Positions 33,066 to 47,445 of a stretch of 64,000 nucleotides of DNA are shown here, in pieces; position 1 is the stretch's first letter; each line of letters opens with the position of its first letter. The DNA lies in assembly GCA_009760855.2 (NCBI GenBank), contig WPIO01000162.1:647585-711584 (forward strand), in the 5' to 3' direction. The position numbers and the translations under genes were made by a program. The stretch is from Cristatella mucedo (lineage: Eukaryota > Bryozoa > Phylactolaemata > Cristatellidae). The notes beneath the pieces were generated by a model. The model did not search any database. It worked only from the letters and a program-made list of their open reading frames with translations, and was not told where the DNA came from.

Positions 33066-33384
33066 TGTTCTATACCTCTCCCAGGCAAGCATACCGCCGA
33101 GTGATCCGAGTGGCACATGGGCACAGTGTTTAATCAGGTCCTTCATAGATAAGATGGAGCGGACTAAGGACTCCCACTGACGTCACTGACGTCCAAGCCG
33201 AACCGCAACCCCTTATCGCCAAGCTCTACATTGCGATAACCTCCTTCACTCCTTACTAAATGCATCGCTGATCTTAAGTCTCCCAGGCTAACCAAAGATC
33301 TCCATCTCTCAAGATACTGCCCAGCGAGTGTCCCTTGAAAGTCGCATCGAGACCTGTCGTTGCTCACCATAGTAAATGTTGTAG

Positions 33385-33570
33385 GATATGTGCATGCTGA
33401 CCCTGTGCACGTCACCTCTGACCCTATTATGCTTATTGTCACTGAGTGTGCTACGACTTAACATTCGATCGTGAATGACTCCTTTGCAGCAGATGTAAAG
33501 TGCCTAGAAAGAGATTTAAGTTCTTCGATGGCATAATACAAATGTATGTATTTTTATTATTATAATTATC
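33385..33570 (+). mobile_element. LINE-A 3' UTR copy
   Basis: gtgcatgctgaccctgtgca, gcagatgtaaagtgcctaga, aagagatttaagttcttcga and an ATT-rich end. Moderately diverged. Confidence 0.8.
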
Positions 33571-33671
33571 TATGTGTGTGCAAGATTTCCTTTCCAGTGA
33601 CGCCCCTTATCATCTGGTAAAAAGGAATTGAGGCCGCTCATTGAAAAGTCCACCATAGAGATCGTGAGAGT

Positions 33672-34750
33672 ATGGGTAGCTCTCGTCCAGTCTCGCTTCT
33701 GCCGTGCTTATTCCAGACAAAAATCGGCCGAGCAGCTAGACGACTAGATCAACTGATTAGATTTGTAAGCTCCCATTGGCATTTAGAACTTCCATTCTTC
33801 GGAAATTACTTGGCGTTGACCGTGAACATGAACGACACTGATCAGGATTCTCTCTGCCGATGCACCTTTGATTTATTATCATTTTTATAATCTAGATAAG
33901 CTGCACTAGACACTATTGACCACCTGATCCTTTTCAAGAACCTCTCCACCGGCCTGGGTGTCACTCGCAATAGTGATAAACTGCTTAGGTCCTAATTCAA
34001 GAGATGTCACATTGCAAATGTAAATGGCTGTCAATCATCCACGGACTCCATAAAAGATGGGGTACCCGGAGTTCGGGCTTAGGAAATCTTCTCTCAATTA
34101 CATGTACTCCACCCTCTTGGGTTGGCTACTAACAACTTCCTAAGGCTTAACAATGATGAGACCATTATAACAGCCATGGTCAAGCTTTGTGTCACCCTCA
34201 CGTTGGATAAATGCAAACTCGAAGATTTGTTTATCTAGCCTCACTCTTGTGACTTTTGCCCGAAATCGAGTTTGACTATTCTAAAAAAAAGTTCCGTTAA
34301 GAGAGCACATCTCGTCCGCGTTCCAATCAGCTACATTACTGCAAAGTAACATTTATTAAAATTATGGCCCATATAGATAAGATGGGACAACCAACTGTGA
34401 ATAGTTCACCTTTTGCAATATTGCATCAAGGATACGGCTATTTCCGTGACCGGCGTGCTGCCATGTGTAATGCACATATTGATTGTGCAGCCTTTGCAAT
34501 AATGCGATCAATCTTAATTACAAAGGTAATTGCAATTCGTCCTTTGTGTGCTGGTATGTGCTCCCAGACATTATGCCTGCTGCTACTAACCATATCATGG
34601 ACCCTCTGTGCTTGTCATATCTAACAATGCTTTATGACATTGCTAATATTACCACTAATCATTTGGTCATCCCTTCTTTACAGCAGTAAAGTCCCTAGAT
34701 TCAGTTCCACAAGGGTGTTATATAAACGTATTATTATTATTATTAGTCCC
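33672..34750 (+). mobile_element. LINE-A-related relic (reverse transcriptase to tail)
   Basis: Recognisable pieces in order are SRPVSLLPCL (33684 on), ALDTIDHLILFKNLSTGLG (motif A region, about 33906), KDGVPGV (motif B region, about 34053), LRLNNDETIITAMVK (about 34145) and a tail at 34690-34746 (ccctagattcagttccacaa then (ATT)n). It is heavily decayed, and parts between these anchors are missing or unrecognisable. Confidence 0.65.
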
Positions 34751-34961
34751 TTCATACAGGACTTCTGGCCTGTGCCTTTCATCGTCAACTGCAGGCAGAA
34801 AACTGTGCATCTCGCCTGTATGCTGCCAATAGAATGCTACGTTACTAATTATGGGCAAACCCGGTGTGACCCGGTTGTTTATCAAGCATGATATTATCGA
34901 AGCCTCTTAGCCTTGGACTTTAACAGCCAATTTAAGAGAGCTTGTCGTTTCCTTCCAAGTG

Positions 34962-34999
<38 letters not shown>

Positions 35000-35011
35000 T
35001 ATATATAATAT

Positions 35012-35045
<34 letters not shown>
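34962..35045. repeat. (TA)n microsatellite
   Basis: About 84 bp of alternating TA with a few aa phase breaks, directly abutting the T-rich end of a reverse SINE2. It may have grown from that SINE's tail. Confidence 0.95.
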
Positions 35046-35215
35046 AATCCTAGCTGATTAAACAGCCTCTTTTTGTATAGTGACAGAAGAGCCTGTATGG
35101 CTATCACCACCGCTTGCAGTGGCGATAAAGGATCGCCCACTGCAGGAATCGAACCCACGACCTCGGGACCAAGGTCGTGAAAGCAACCACCTTACCTAGT
35201 GTGCCATCACGGCTC
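35046..35215 (-). mobile_element. SINE2 copy
   Basis: Reverse SINE2: atcctagctgattaaacagc, agcctgtatggct (hairpin with a changed loop but intact stem), ccaccgcttgcagtgg, ggaatcgaacc (box B, reverse) and ctagtgtgccatcacggctc (box A side). Nearly complete. Intronic. Confidence 0.9.
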
Positions 35216-35877
35216 ACGTCTAGATTACTCCAGTTCGCTTGAGAGAGAGGGAGGAGGCATAGTGACTGTGGCCCAGTGGCCCAGTGGCCCAGTCTGGCAG
35301 CAGCGGTCCAGCACCGGGCAGGGAATCGCTACGTAAATCATCAATCAGCCTCTGGGAGATGATCCAAGGTTGGCAGACCGTTCAGTCGGCTTGGTGGCAC
35401 TTATGAAGCTGCCGGCCAGTGGGCATAATACAGTCCCAGAAGGCAGTGAGCAGGATACGATCCCGGATTCCACAGGACAGGGTACAGTCCAAGATTTCAC
35501 ATGAACGGAGCTAACAGCTTCCTCAGATCTAGCAAAGCCCAGTGAGGCCATCGGCCAAAAAAACAGCAACGCCTAGCTCTAGTGCACGACCTTTACCATT
35601 TCCGTTCGGTTGCAATAGCTCTCAGCACCTCATACCTCCGACCCCTGAACGACCCCAAGCATTACCAACCGACTGCTTTGCCTAGCCCCTAACCCCCCCC
35701 CAGTCTATTATGGCCCAGTGCTTTGTTCAGTGCTGCTAGCATATTTGCTAACTACGATGTAAAGGAAGCGTGATCAAATATACTAGAAAGACCGTGCCCA
35801 CAAGTTGTAGAAAACTATTTGAAAGACTTGCATGCAATCAATAAAGTTCGTAAATAGGATTAAGCACAAAGGGACTT

Positions 35878-36420
35878 GTGCCTGGTTGCTGCAAAACTCC
35901 GAAGCTGGGCGTGTCTGCCGTGAGCAGCTGCTGCCACATTATACAGCTTCTCACGGACCTGCATTGTAACCACCACGCAGCATATCGACTTGGAGGCTCT
36001 GTCAATCACATTTAGTTCCATTCGTTCTCTTGCTCCAGCCTACCTATATGAACTACCTCCCAATCATGCTAGGTATCATCGTACTACCCTGCTCTGACGA
36101 CTTAGGAATCATTTAGGTTTGCCTCTAACCAACCACAGCCAGCCATTCGAGACCATGCCTTTTGTTCATACGCTCTCAAAGCCAAAAAGTCATACTCAAC
36201 TACAGTCACGATATCCTCTGACATGACAATACTTAAGCATAAGATAAAAGTGCACCTGTTTCTCGTAGCATTTTCCGGGTCCATATGAATCGTCTTCTGT
36301 ATAATAAGGCATGCTGATGCTGTCCACTATCGCTAACCTGTTGACATGCTTACTTTCAAACATATCTAAAGTGCCCAAGACGATATATATTTCATTTTAC
36401 AGCCGTGTATAAATATTTTC
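35878..36420 (+). mobile_element. LINE-A relic, C-terminal region and 3' UTR
   Basis: Diverged LINE-A: ggttgctgcaaaactccgaa, tgccgtgagcagctgctgcc, gctccagcctacctatatga and later gtgcacctgtttctcgtagc. It retains the order of the ORF2 C-terminus but has many stops. The tail is weak. Confidence 0.65.
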
Positions 36421-36602
36421 TTTGGAATACCGTCTTCATCGTTTCACGGTTCTAGGTGACCTAGCCAATAGATAGATGCATCTCGTCAGGAGAAAAGATG
36501 TGGGCCGGTATTCTAAGCTTTAGATGTCGTCAACACTCACTGCCAAATATGTATCAGCAAAACATTCAGTTGGATGATGGAGAATCAGGCAGAACATACC
36601 AA

Positions 36603-36716
36603 ATTACACTGACCCACAAGGCCAAGGCCACGGCTTGGCTCTTCCATACCTAGCTGAACTGCTACACCAGTTTCAGCCTCCTCGTGCCCTCGAGGCCCTG
36701 CATGGACAATCAATTA
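36603..36716 (+). mobile_element. LINE-B, left part of a split copy
   Basis: Forward LINE-B (actgacccacaaggccaagg, tacctagctgaactgctaca, ccctgcatggacaatcaatta). It continues at 37214 after a LINE-A insertion. Confidence 0.85.
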
Positions 36717-37213
36717 TATTAATAACAATAATAATAATGCATTTGATAAAGGGCCCTCAGAGAACTCAGACAAACAACATGAATAACATGGTTCGGGGTG
36801 ACATGCACAGGGTCAGCATACAAATGGGGTTAGTGGCAGCATGCAGTGTCAGCACGCACAAGCATATAAAGGAAGAATCACAGGGACCCACTAAATGCTG
36901 TCCTAAATAGGTGTTTTTAAGTTCTTTTTAAATGTGGTCAAGTCAGGGGATGTTCTGACGCAAGTCGGGAGTGAGTTTCAGGCTTTCAGAGCATACGAAC
37001 TAAATGCACGGTCTCCAAGGATTTGAGGTTTGTACGAGGTATTGGTAAACTGTTGGATTCCGAAAAGCGGTGGTACAATGCTTGGCCTGGTGGAGGAGTA
37101 GATCTGAGAGACAGGCTGAAGCCAAAGAATGAAGCGACCTAAAAGTGAGCGACAAAACCTTGAAATCGATCCGTTGCTTTACAGGTAGCCAGTACATGGT
37201 CGGCAAGAAGTGG
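36717..37213 (-). mobile_element. LINE-A nested in LINE-B
   Basis: Reverse LINE-A with an aataacaataataataatg tail, a deleted 3' UTR segment (the part after agagaactcag is missing) and the ORF2 C-terminal block to the [19 protein letters not shown] region. It breaks LINE-B between caatta (36711-36716) and ttagctgttcc (37214 on). TTA at 36714-36716 and 37214-37216 may be a 3-bp target duplication. Confidence 0.85.
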
Positions 37214-37487
37214 TTAGCTGTTCCATTCCTCTGCTTAAAGACCGTTGGCGACCGAAGCTATTGCTCTGCAGGTCCTAGAATGTGGAACTCGCTTCCGCTG
37301 ATTCGTATGCAACGACAACTAATCTCCTGCTGCCGACTATGGCACATCTTTTCCAGACGTCCTGAGCTGTTAATTCCATGTTACTCATCACCTCAGCTGC
37401 TCTCCTGACTTTGCTACGCTTCCCAGTTTCTGCTTGTTGCGTAAGACGAAGTCTGTTAGCTACCGAATGCATACCGAAAGCCGTGAG
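37214..37487 (+). mobile_element. LINE-B, right part of the split copy
   Basis: It resumes exactly where 36716 stops: ttagctgttccattcctctg, ggtcctagaatgtggaactc and caccgaatgcataccgaaag-type 3' sequence. An open frame across the left junction mixes antisense LINE-A with LINE-B and is not a protein. Confidence 0.85.
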
Positions 37488-37640
37488 TGTGCTGTGTATG
37501 AGCTAGTCTGTGATACTTATACTGACACAAATAAACTTGAGTTGGTCTAAATTGTGTAAAAGTGAGGAGCAGGTACAAGCTCCAGGGAGATGCATCGTTA
37601 CAAAGGAGACTATAGAAGGAACAAAAAATCCATAATATGT

Positions 37641-37728
37641 GCGATGGTTTTAGCTAAGCTGAGGGTTTATAGGCGACGGTTTTAGCTAAGCTGATGGTTT
37701 ATGGGCGATGGTTTTAGCTAAGTTGATG
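37641..37728. repeat. 32-bp tandem repeat, 2.75 copies
   Basis: The units gcgatggttttagctaagct plus gagggtttatag start at 37641, 37673 and 37705, with a few substitutions between units. Not part of any family seen elsewhere here. Confidence 0.9.
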
Positions 37729-38004
37729 AACCCCACAAGGTTGGCGTTCCATGTCTGGACTTATTTCTTGCATAACGCTTATGGAGGGTTTATTTTCGTT
37801 CTTCTCTTCATTGCCTTAAGTATTTACATTATTTCCACTGGGCCATCTCGTTTTGCCATAACGCTATATTACTTCTGCTACCAGTAACAGACGCATATTT
37901 TGAGTACTGGCGAAGCGTCTAAGCCCGAATTCGATCGGTTTATGATCCTGCTCAACATGACAGAGTTGCTTTCAGCTTTTCAAAAATAAATAAAACAATA
38001 AAAA

Positions 38005-38160
38005 CGTTGACCTGACTCAACAACCTTATGTGTACAGTGGCAGAAGAGCTTTTATCGGCTATCACTACCCCTTGCAGTGGGCAATCCTTTATTGCCCACT
38101 GCAGAAACCCTAGACCTGGGTCGTAAAAAGCAAGCACCGAACCTCTGGGCTGAGACCCCG
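38005..38160 (-). mobile_element. SINE2 relic
   Basis: Degenerate reverse SINE2: gtacagtggcagaagagct, tcggctatcactacccctt, cccactgcagaaaccctaga and gggtcgtaaaaagcaagcac. Box B is eroded. Confidence 0.65.
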
Positions 38161-38334
38161 GGGCATGCACTCGACGACTTCCGCAATGCTCCGCAAGGTC
38201 AATCCAAAGACTGATAAAGCAATTTTAAAACGATGCAATAAAGACAAGTCTTTTGAAAGCTATCCTTATGTGGACTATCTGGCATGACCTGCAAGGGACC
38301 AGTGAAAATGCTCAAACGATTTGTGCTTGACACC

Positions 38335-38416
38335 TCTAACCATGTTATGCTTGTTGTCATTGAGCATGTTACCACTCTCTGAGGGCGCTATAACTATATT
38401 ATTATTATTATTATTT
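38335..38416 (+). mobile_element. LINE-A tail relic
   Basis: taaccatgttatgcttgttg, ctctgagggcgctataact and (ATT)n. An internal deletion removed the aaagcgcctagaaagagat part. Confidence 0.7.
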
Positions 38417-38942
38417 GATCCTAGCATCGAATTAAGATGCTCAAGTGAACGAGTTCAATGCAGACACATATTGCACTTGGAAACTTTCAGCGACATGTCC
38501 CACACAGCATGCAAGTAGTGAGAAGCCTACAGTGAATTACTGATGAAAGCCAGCATAGCTGAGCCAAAAATAACCTGTCAAAAACTAATAACATCATTAA
38601 CAATAAAATATGTTTATAATGAGCTAAGCTAGATCTGTTTCAATTCCAACTTCAGATAATTTTCTGGAGAAGAATCACGTCAATTACTTAGTGATAAGGT
38701 GCACAATTTAGGTGTTTAAAAGAGCAAGGTCAATTCATGCTGACGAAGCCAATATGTGAGGATCGTGATCAGGATCATTTGAGGTTTCTAGGTTCTTTTT
38801 AAACGCAGTCAACTGGATGTAATATAAAATAAAATACGCTGCTCGATATGACTCTCCGCACGGCGGTTATCGGAGGTGAGGCAAAAACCTGCAAAAGTAA
38901 TCTCTCAAAGCACTCAGCTAATGCACAGCTCACGCCCATTAC

Positions 38943-39666
38943 CTGGTGCAAGTTCGTTGGATCGAGTCACGAGACCATCGCGCCGGGGAAAATAATAGTA
39001 ACGGCCAAGTGCAGTTCCACTGCTCCAAGGCATGATAGCGTGCCGTTCGTCGACTGCTGCTGCTGCTCCTGTGTAATCGCGACGCGACCATGTCGCGAGC
39101 ACCTGCCGCTCGCCTGCTGCTGCTGCTGCTCCTGGATCGAAGCTTGGTGCTTGCGTCTGCCAGACGCTCGCTGCCGCTCTGCTTTCACCTCGGCGCGCTT
39201 GATCATACTGTCCGTCCAGCAAGTCGGATCGATTTCGCGCATCATGTACGGCAGCGTGACGGCCGAGAGCCGTTGCTGCCACTGCGTCGGCAGCAGCGGC
39301 AGCAGTGGCTGCAGCAGCTGCAGCTGCTGCCCTTTGAAATGCCGCCCTTTGAAAGAAGTGATCGACGAGCGTCTCTCTGGAACGCTCGACGACTGGTCGG
39401 TGCCGTGCGACACTTGAAGTGGTGACACTAAGGTCCAATGGCGTGTCGCATGGCTGATGCTGGCTTAAAGGGTCATCTCCACTGTCTCCATTCGCTCTGC
39501 TTTCACCGACCGGACGAGCTGCTGCTAGAGTTCGGCTCCTGCTATTAGCACCGGCCGCACGCTCCGTGGACTTAATGCTCAAATCCAGAGGGCTATCAGG
39601 GATGGAGAAAGCCATGTCGTTTGGCTGCTTGCAGTCTCGTGGAATCTCGGACATTCTCGAAACCAT
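38943..39666 (-). CDS. Coding exon 2 of the PxDLS-motif co-regulator-like gene
   Basis: The modelled exon runs from a 3' splice site (cattccacag before ATGGTTTCG) to a 5' splice site (ccag, then gtaatg at 38942 downwards). It has 241 codons plus one base, in frame with both neighbours. It encodes MVSRMSEIPRDCKQPND, then SIPDSPLDLSIKS and later CDTPLDLSVTTS. These are two PLDLS motifs, the canonical CtBP-binding sequence, spaced about 50 residues apart as in LCOR-type proteins (from memory of that family). A poly-alanine run (AAAAAAAATAAAAADAVAAT) follows. The remaining sequence is low in complexity. The open frame extends upstream of the chosen splice site to about 39708, so an alternative start or acceptor is possible. 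Leucine-rich forward frames at 39090-39425 are shadows. Confidence 0.72.
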
Positions 39667-40437
39667 CTGTGGAATGAGTCGGTCGGTCGGAATTGGGAAC
39701 ACGACCAAAGCAAAGACGAGACGTGAAGATTAGGAGTTTCCGTTCACCATATCGATTACCGCACTACAAAAAGTTGAAGTAGTGATGCGGGTCCATGCGG
39801 AGAGACTATTTCTTTGAAGCTACTACAGTGGCCGCGCTTACGGTACCACTAATAAGCGCTCGGTTTCACTTAATATTTAGAACACAGGACACGATGTGCC
39901 TTAAAAGCCTGTCGTGACAAGTCACAGCCCAAGTTGTCTTAGATCAGCTCGCTTGTTTTGATGCATCAGAGTAACTTTTTCAATCGGAATTGTTCCTAAA
40001 CTTCCTTCTAGCAAAAATGGACCATCATTCGGGGGAGCCGTTGTTTAGGCACCAGGTGCAGACAGACATTCGTGGCAGCATTCTTGTATCCGGCTTCGTT
40101 CAACGCCTTTGAGCCACCCTCATCCTAAAGTGAGGCTGGCATGCCTCACTGCCCGACATCTTGATTACATTAAAATACTCATGGGCCCAATGTGCTACTA
40201 ATAATCTGACCTATAAAGCTAACTACTGATTGGCTACGGCAAAAGCTACACAAACCGCTGCTTCAGAAAAAGCTTCAGGTTCTCTCGCCGAAGCAACAGG
40301 TGGCTCCTAAACTGACTGGAATTGACTTATCGCCAAACAAGTTCGAATCAACCGTTTTATTTGCTAAGGGCTTTAACGGGTTACCGGTGGGTTAGCGAAG
40401 TCAGTTCGAGAGTTCCATCAGTTTAGAGAAAAGTGGC
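39667..40437. other. Intron sequence, unassigned
   Basis: Part of the modelled intron between exons 1 and 2. I see no mobile element or exon in it. Confidence 0.4.
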
Positions 40438-40560
40438 AGTCCCGGGTCGTGGGTTCCTGGCCGGCAGTAGTCGACCACTGCAAGTGGTAGTGATAGCCTT
40501 GACTGCTCTTCTGCTGCTATATAAAAATGAGGCTGTTAAAAGCTCGAGCGTCGTCCAACT
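40438..40560 (+). mobile_element. SINE2 3' fragment
   Basis: cccgggtcgtgggttcctgg (box B region), ccactgcaagtggtagtgat and ctatataaaaatgaggctgt. The box A half is missing and the rest is diverged. Confidence 0.7.
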
Positions 40561-43654
<3,094 letters not shown>

Positions 43655-43985
43655 TCTTTCATGGATGTAACTCCACAAAGCCACAAAGACTGTAAGTGGT
43701 ACGCAGGAGAGCTCTGATTAGAGCACTCACAGCCTGAGAGACTTTCGGTACGCATTCGGTAGCCAACAGACTTCATCTCACGCAACAAAGAGAAATTGGG
43801 AAGCACAGCTGAGTCAGGAGAGCAGTTGAGGTAGTAAGAAACATGGAAGTAGCAGCTCAAGACGACTGGAAAGGGTGTGCTCAAGTCGGCAGCAGGAGAG
43901 TAGTTGCCATTGAGTAAGAAACGTGGAAGTGAGTTTCGCAGTCTAACTAAGACCTGCAGAGCAATAGCTTCTGGACACTGCGTCA
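43655..43985 (-). mobile_element. LINE-B 3' fragment
   Basis: Reverse LINE-B 3' end: ggatgtaactccacaaagcc, ggtacgcattcggtagccaa, agcagttgaggtagtaagaa and a diverged RNSLPRFLLNGNYSPAADL block. No (TTACA)n tail remains. Confidence 0.85.
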
Positions 43986-45011
43986 GCAGGATAAAATCCT
44001 TGTCGCACGGCGGCTGTGGATGGGGAGGGGGATTAATTGAGTACATGCAATCGACTAACGCTGCGGGAAGGAAGCCCGTATTAGCTGGCATTCAGTGGCG
44101 GACGCGGGTGGTCCTACCGGCGTTAACGTGACGCTAGAGTCGAGCCGGTCGACAGTACAGACAGGCGGAAACGTGCTGAATTGCGAAATAAATTGCCGAG
44201 CCGTCGCTGCGGCCGGCGATTCTGATTTCCTCCACGTCTTTGCGACCCAGCAGCTGTGTAAATGTGAGAAGAAATTAGCCAAATCAACATTCAATAAAGG
44301 TCTCCTCACGACGCATACTTCAAGTATGAGATGAACTGCGTCACAGGGTCCGTGAGCAAAGAGGGCCTACATTGATTGAGCTGCACATCCGTGCCCCTGG
44401 CGCCAGCACAGCCAGCATCGAGCCGATTTTGCTGTTAAGGTCAACAGAGCCCGCAGGGAACTTGGTATGGTTACTGCTGTAAACAGGCAATGACATTTCC
44501 AGCAGTTATGCACAATGACAACAAATTGCCTGTGGGGAGACTGAAGGTCATGTGGAAATTAGTCCATCGGCAGAAGAATTCCGTACTACAGCTACAGTAG
44601 ATTTGATGGGCAGCAGCTTTATGCCATACAGTTAAAGGGCAGCTGCTACATGCAAGCTACCTCAACATGCCTTAATACTCCAAGCTAAGCACGCACGAAT
44701 GCAGGCAACTAGACACGCTTGCCATGTCTGCAATTGGATTGCCAGCCACATGACTTCCTATGCCTAATGTTTATCGAAAGAGCCATTAAAAGAGCATTAC
44801 AAGACAGTATTATGGGCCTACTTCCACAATTACAGCATTGATAGCATTAGGAAGTGCAACCATAGGACGATGCTAGTTTGAGACTAGTCACTTGACTAGA
44901 CCTTAGCTTACTACTGCTACGAACCTGCTGAAATGGTTCTCAGAGTGAACTGCTTCGCCACAAAAACAGCGCACGAAACGGCTGCTACTAATGTAATGGA
45001 ATGTATATGGC
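43986..45011. other. Intron sequence, unassigned
   Basis: No recognised family. Overlapping antisense frames of 75-84 codons at 44055-44334 share bases and have no recognised motif. Confidence 0.4.
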
Positions 45012-45195
45012 GAGCCGTGATGGCACACTAGGTAAGCCTGTTGCTTTTCACGACCTCGGTCCCGAGGACGTGGGTCCCGAGGTCGTGGGTTCGAATGCTG
45101 CGTTGGGCGATCCTTTATCGCTGCTGCAAGAGGTGATGATCGCCGTAAAGGCTCTTCTGTAGCTACATACAAAAGAGGCTGTTAAATCGGCTAGT
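45012..45195 (+). mobile_element. SINE2 copy
   Basis: gagccgtgatggcacactag (box A side), gggttcgaatgctgcg (box B with one change), a ctcggtcccgaggacgtggg duplication just upstream of box B, gccgtaaaggctcttctgta and gaggctgttaaatcggctag. Confidence 0.85.
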
Positions 45196-45224
45196 ATCTC
45201 TCTGACTGTGACTACCCAAAGCAA

Positions 45225-45585
45225 AAGCACTAAAATGGGTGTTAAGCACAAGAGTTTTCTATGGTGCACTCAAAGCCTAAGTGGCATGCATCATTGCATT
45301 GCATGCGGTAGGCAATGCAATGTAATGTATCTCCGTCATCAGCTCCACAAAGCCACAAAGACTGTGAGGGTATTACTCAGGAGAGTTTTGCATAGCTCAC
45401 CCACAGCCTAATCGGCTTTCGGTACGTATTTGGTAGCCAACAGGCACGTAGACTTCACCTCAGCAAAGAGATAGTAAGAAGTGCAGGTCAGTCAGGAGGG
45501 CAGTTAAAGAAGTGAGTAGCATGGAAGTGGCAGCTCAGAATGGCTGGAAAGAATGTGCAACAGTCGGCAGCCAGAGAAAAGTCCT
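45225..45585 (-). mobile_element. LINE-B 3' fragments, rearranged
   Basis: Two pieces of the LINE-B 3' end: gggtgttaagcacaagagtt to cctaagtggc (45238-45290), then aatgtaatgtatctccgtca through ggtagccaacagg to the SAVLNCYF-equivalent region (45315-45580). The first piece precedes the tail, so this is either two insertions or one rearranged copy. Confidence 0.7.
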
Positions 45586-46049
45586 TGTAGATGCTAGGTT
45601 GATATTGGTGCAGCTAACGCCTCTCGACGCACAGCTAAATAGTCCCAGTAGCAGCTACACTGCATGTGGCATATGGCGACGATATAAGAGCACTGCAGCA
45701 ATCAAGAACTCCCAGACAATTATAAAAGCAAATGCGTGATGATAACATCAAGCAAAGCCGCTCAGGTTGCAGTCTATTCCAGAGCCTCGAGGCTGTGACA
45801 TTTTCTTAGGCCGAGCGATGGAATACTACTGCTTTTCTTTACTACTTAAGATTCGGAAATCGCTAATACTCTCGTGCAGTGTCTCTCATTCTGAGCAGCT
45901 TAGTACGCACGTTTTTATAACTGCAACCGGTTGCTTTCGGGCCTACTTGCAAAGACTCGATCCACAATGATTCCCATTCCAAGCAGCAGGGCAAGCAACC
46001 CGGCAATGGCTGATGGCAGCATTATCGCACTGCCTTGGGAGTTGCCCTA

Positions 46050-46300
46050 GCTAGAGTGGCTCTATGTGGACTGAGAAAAGTGAGGGGCATAGCTGAGTCA
46101 GGAGTGCAGTTGAGGTAGTAGCATGGAAGTAGCAGCTCAGGGCGGCTGGAAAGGAAGTGCCTCAGTCGGCAGCAGGAGATTAAATATGGCATCATAGGAA
46201 TTGAGGGAGTGACTTCCACTATTTAGGACCTGCAGAGCAAAAGCCAACGGTCTTTTAAGGGGAGAAATGGAACAGCTATCACTTTTCGTAGTAGTTATAG
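46050..46300 (-). mobile_element. LINE-B 3' relic
   Basis: Reverse LINE-B: agcagctcagggcggctgga, gtcggcagcaggagat and ggacctgcagagcaaaagcc. Diverged, lacking the tail. Confidence 0.7.
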
Positions 46301-46802
46301 ATTGATGTACATTACATTGCAGTATATCAACTATAACAACCTCAGGATGTCTTGCAAGTCCAGCTCACGGTGGATATTCATCCTGCTCGCAAGTCCTGGT
46401 TGAGACCTTCGGGACTATGTATTTAAAATTATAGATAATTGAGGTTATCAAATTACCTGAACTTGAATTAAGCCTCCTGGTTGTTAAGACTCTCTCTCCA
46501 TATTCGATTTTTACTACGGGGCCCCTTGTGTAGAACTTGGCACTGTGCACTCGGATGCACGACCTTTTCAACGTCGGCAACCAAGGTTTTACTGGCAACC
46601 AAGATGCTTTACTGGCAAGATTGCAAGGCGTGGTTGAATTATCGGCAGGCAAAGTCCGCCAAGAGCAGCATCACTTGTTGTTGATTGTTTACTTGCTTGC
46701 CTGAGGGAGAGGGAAAGAGAGAGACGGAGACGAAAAGCGTGTGTGTGTGTGTCCAAATGTTATGTTACGATTAGTATTTGTACTATTAAGCCGAGCAGAG
46801 TG

Positions 46803-47047
<245 letters not shown>

Positions 47048-47050
<3 letters not shown>

Positions 47051-47212
47051 CACTTGATAAAGCGCCCTCAGAGAACTCAAATCTCTTTCTAGACGCTCTA
47101 CATTTGCTGCAAAGGGAAAAGCGATTGAATGATGAGTAATATCATGCTTGATAAACAACGTGACTAACATGGCTAGGGGTGACATACTTAGGGTCAGCAT
47201 GCAAGCCTGTAT
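47048..47212 (-). mobile_element. LINE-A 3' UTR copy
   Basis: acacttgataaagcgccctc, tctctttctagacgctctac and tgatgagtaatatcatgctt on the minus strand. It is truncated in the 3' UTR and lies just downstream (in gene sense) of modelled exon 1. Confidence 0.88.
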
Positions 47213-47301
47213 AGTATTAAGCTTAACAGGGTGCACTCATTGGTCGATTTGGCTGCTTAATCTGGAAGCTTGAAGGCTTCGATCGCCAGCGCCCCTCTCA
47301 C

Positions 47302-47445
47302 CCCACCCCCTCCCCCCCCCCGGGAGTCGACCGATTCAGCCGCCCCCAGATCGTCAGCCGATCCGGATTCTTGCGAGGTGCTGTCTCTTAAAATAGCCAC
47401 GTCATTACAAGGGACAACGCAAGCAGCCTGAGTGTGTCGCATGGC
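47302..47445 (-). CDS. Candidate first coding exon of the PxDLS-motif co-regulator-like gene
   Basis: The 3' splice site is strong, with a pyrimidine-rich gactgccctcctctag before GCCATG, and the 5' splice site is ggg followed by gtgaga. The exon has 48 codons, phase 0 at both ends, matching the phase 0 start of the exon at 39666. The ATG at 47442-47440 has a purine at -3 and could be the start codon. It encodes MRHTQAACVVPCNDV, then ILRDSTSQESGSADDLG and a six-glycine run that ends at the splice site. It is short and unrecognised, so it is supported only by splice signals, phase and composition. Confidence 0.5.
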
